Shown piece after piece: positions 14,560 to 14,869 of a DNA stretch of 14,869 nucleotides. The stretch is from an uncultured Pseudomonadota bacterium. Its GTDB lineage: Bacteria; Pseudomonadota; Gammaproteobacteria; Burkholderiales; Eutrophovitaceae. The stretch spans positions 1 through 14,869 of the forward strand of contig CALJLA010000063.1 of the NCBI GenBank assembly GCA_937983055.1, read 5' to 3'. The notes beneath the pieces were generated by a model. That model saw only the letters and a list, made by a program, of their open reading frames with translations, was not told the origin of the DNA and did no database searches. A program made the position numbers and the translations under genes. Positions within the stretch are counted from its first letter, which is position 1. Every line of letters starts with the position of its first letter.

Positions 14560-14723
14560 CGTCGATCCGGGTGCGTTTGATCCTTGCAGGCGAGTCTACT
14601 TCAGAGCGGCGGCGGTCGCGCGACATGCTTTGCCCCCGCGTTGGATTGCGTCTAACCTTGGCCACAGAACGGCGGGGCGGCTGCGGCGTGGCCAGGATGC
14701 CCGGCCGGACCTGGAGCCGCGCA
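14560..14723. promoter_or_regulatory. Divergent promoter region between SDR-recQ and the right-hand gene
   Basis: This 164-base gap separates divergent genes and must hold promoters for both. On the minus strand TAGACT (plus-strand 14593-14598) is 33 bases before the SDR ATG and could be a -10 box. On the plus strand TTTGCC (14629-14634) and TCTAAC (14651-14656) are 16 bases apart and could be a weak -35/-10 pair. No operator palindrome was found. Confidence 0.35.
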
Positions 14724-14869
14724 ATGAATCGTGATTCGAACCTCAACGCAGCCGATCTGCTGAAATCCGTGCTGGCGCGGGTACGCAAGCGTCTGTCGAG
14801 TGCCGAAGGCGCGCAGGCCGAGGCATTCGAGCGCCACTTCAATGCACAGGTCGCTCCCGCTGATCGGGA
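14724..14869 (+). CDS. N-terminal fragment, possibly NAD-dependent glutamate dehydrogenase (large type)
   Basis: The frame opens at ATG 14724, eight positions after GGAG (14713-14716), and stays open for 48 codons to the window edge. The visible part is a hydrophilic helical stretch: VLARVRKRL, then AEGAQAEAFERHF, then NAQVAPAD. The pattern of a basic amphipathic helix followed by a Glu/Ala-Phe helix and a polar Asp/Glu turn recalls the N-terminus of the 1600-residue NAD-glutamate dehydrogenases of xanthomonads, from memory only. If so, it would convert glutamate to 2-oxoglutarate and ammonia. Too little is visible for a firm call; the start codon and coding character are more secure than the name. 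Confidence 0.5.
   Translation, partial: MNRDSNLNAADLLKSVLARVRKRLSSAEGAQAEAFERHFNAQVAPADR

Overview
The window is GC-rich DNA (by eye well above 60%) with almost no non-coding space, from a gammaproteobacterium with type IV pili. The first nine genes form a Pil-Chp twitching-motility chemosensory locus in the order pilG-pilH-pilI-pilJ-chpA, followed by four extra same-strand genes. pilK (CheR-like methyltransferase) and chpB (CheB-like methylesterase) are absent from the positions they hold in Pseudomonas aeruginosa. Together with a compact ChpA and PilJ, this suggests a lineage outside Pseudomonas, perhaps nearer the xanthomonad side. That placement is an inference from gene order, not a measured phylogeny.

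Layout: 1-138 is the 3' end of pilG. 173-538 is pilH, 540-1079 pilI (CheW-like) and 1129-2826 pilJ (methyl-accepting receptor). 2851-7950 is chpA (hybrid CheA-type kinase). Three bases later comes a soluble Hanks-type Ser/Thr kinase with a degenerate receiver domain at its N-terminus (7954-9255). A hemerythrin-domain protein (9294-9716), a truncated haemoglobin (9775-10146) and a 2Fe-2S/flavin/NAD(P)H reductase (10154-11176) follow on the same strand with gaps of 38, 58 and 7 bases. Next is a crotonase-fold gene resembling delta3,delta2-enoyl-CoA isomerase (11255-12019). On the minus strand a short-chain dehydrogenase gene (14559-13918) overlaps recQ (13921-12098) by four bases. A divergent gene, possibly a large NAD-dependent glutamate dehydrogenase, starts at 14724 and runs off the end.

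How the genes fit together: PilJ would sense a periplasmic input, PilI would couple it to ChpA, and ChpA would phosphorylate PilG and PilH to control pilus extension and retraction. The appended Ser/Thr kinase is a candidate extra output or modulator of this pathway. The iron/haem trio has the parts of a split flavohaemoglobin-like system: an O2/NO-binding globin, an electron-delivering reductase and a di-iron O2/NO-binding protein. Its position directly behind the chemosensory operon raises the possibility of co-transcription.

The most striking sequence-level anomaly is in the SDR gene. The cofactor-binding half of the Rossmann fold is missing: the glycine motif is followed almost at once by the NNAG motif, while the catalytic Tyr/Lys half and the reading frame are intact. 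No RNA genes, insertion sequences, CRISPR arrays or long repeats were seen.
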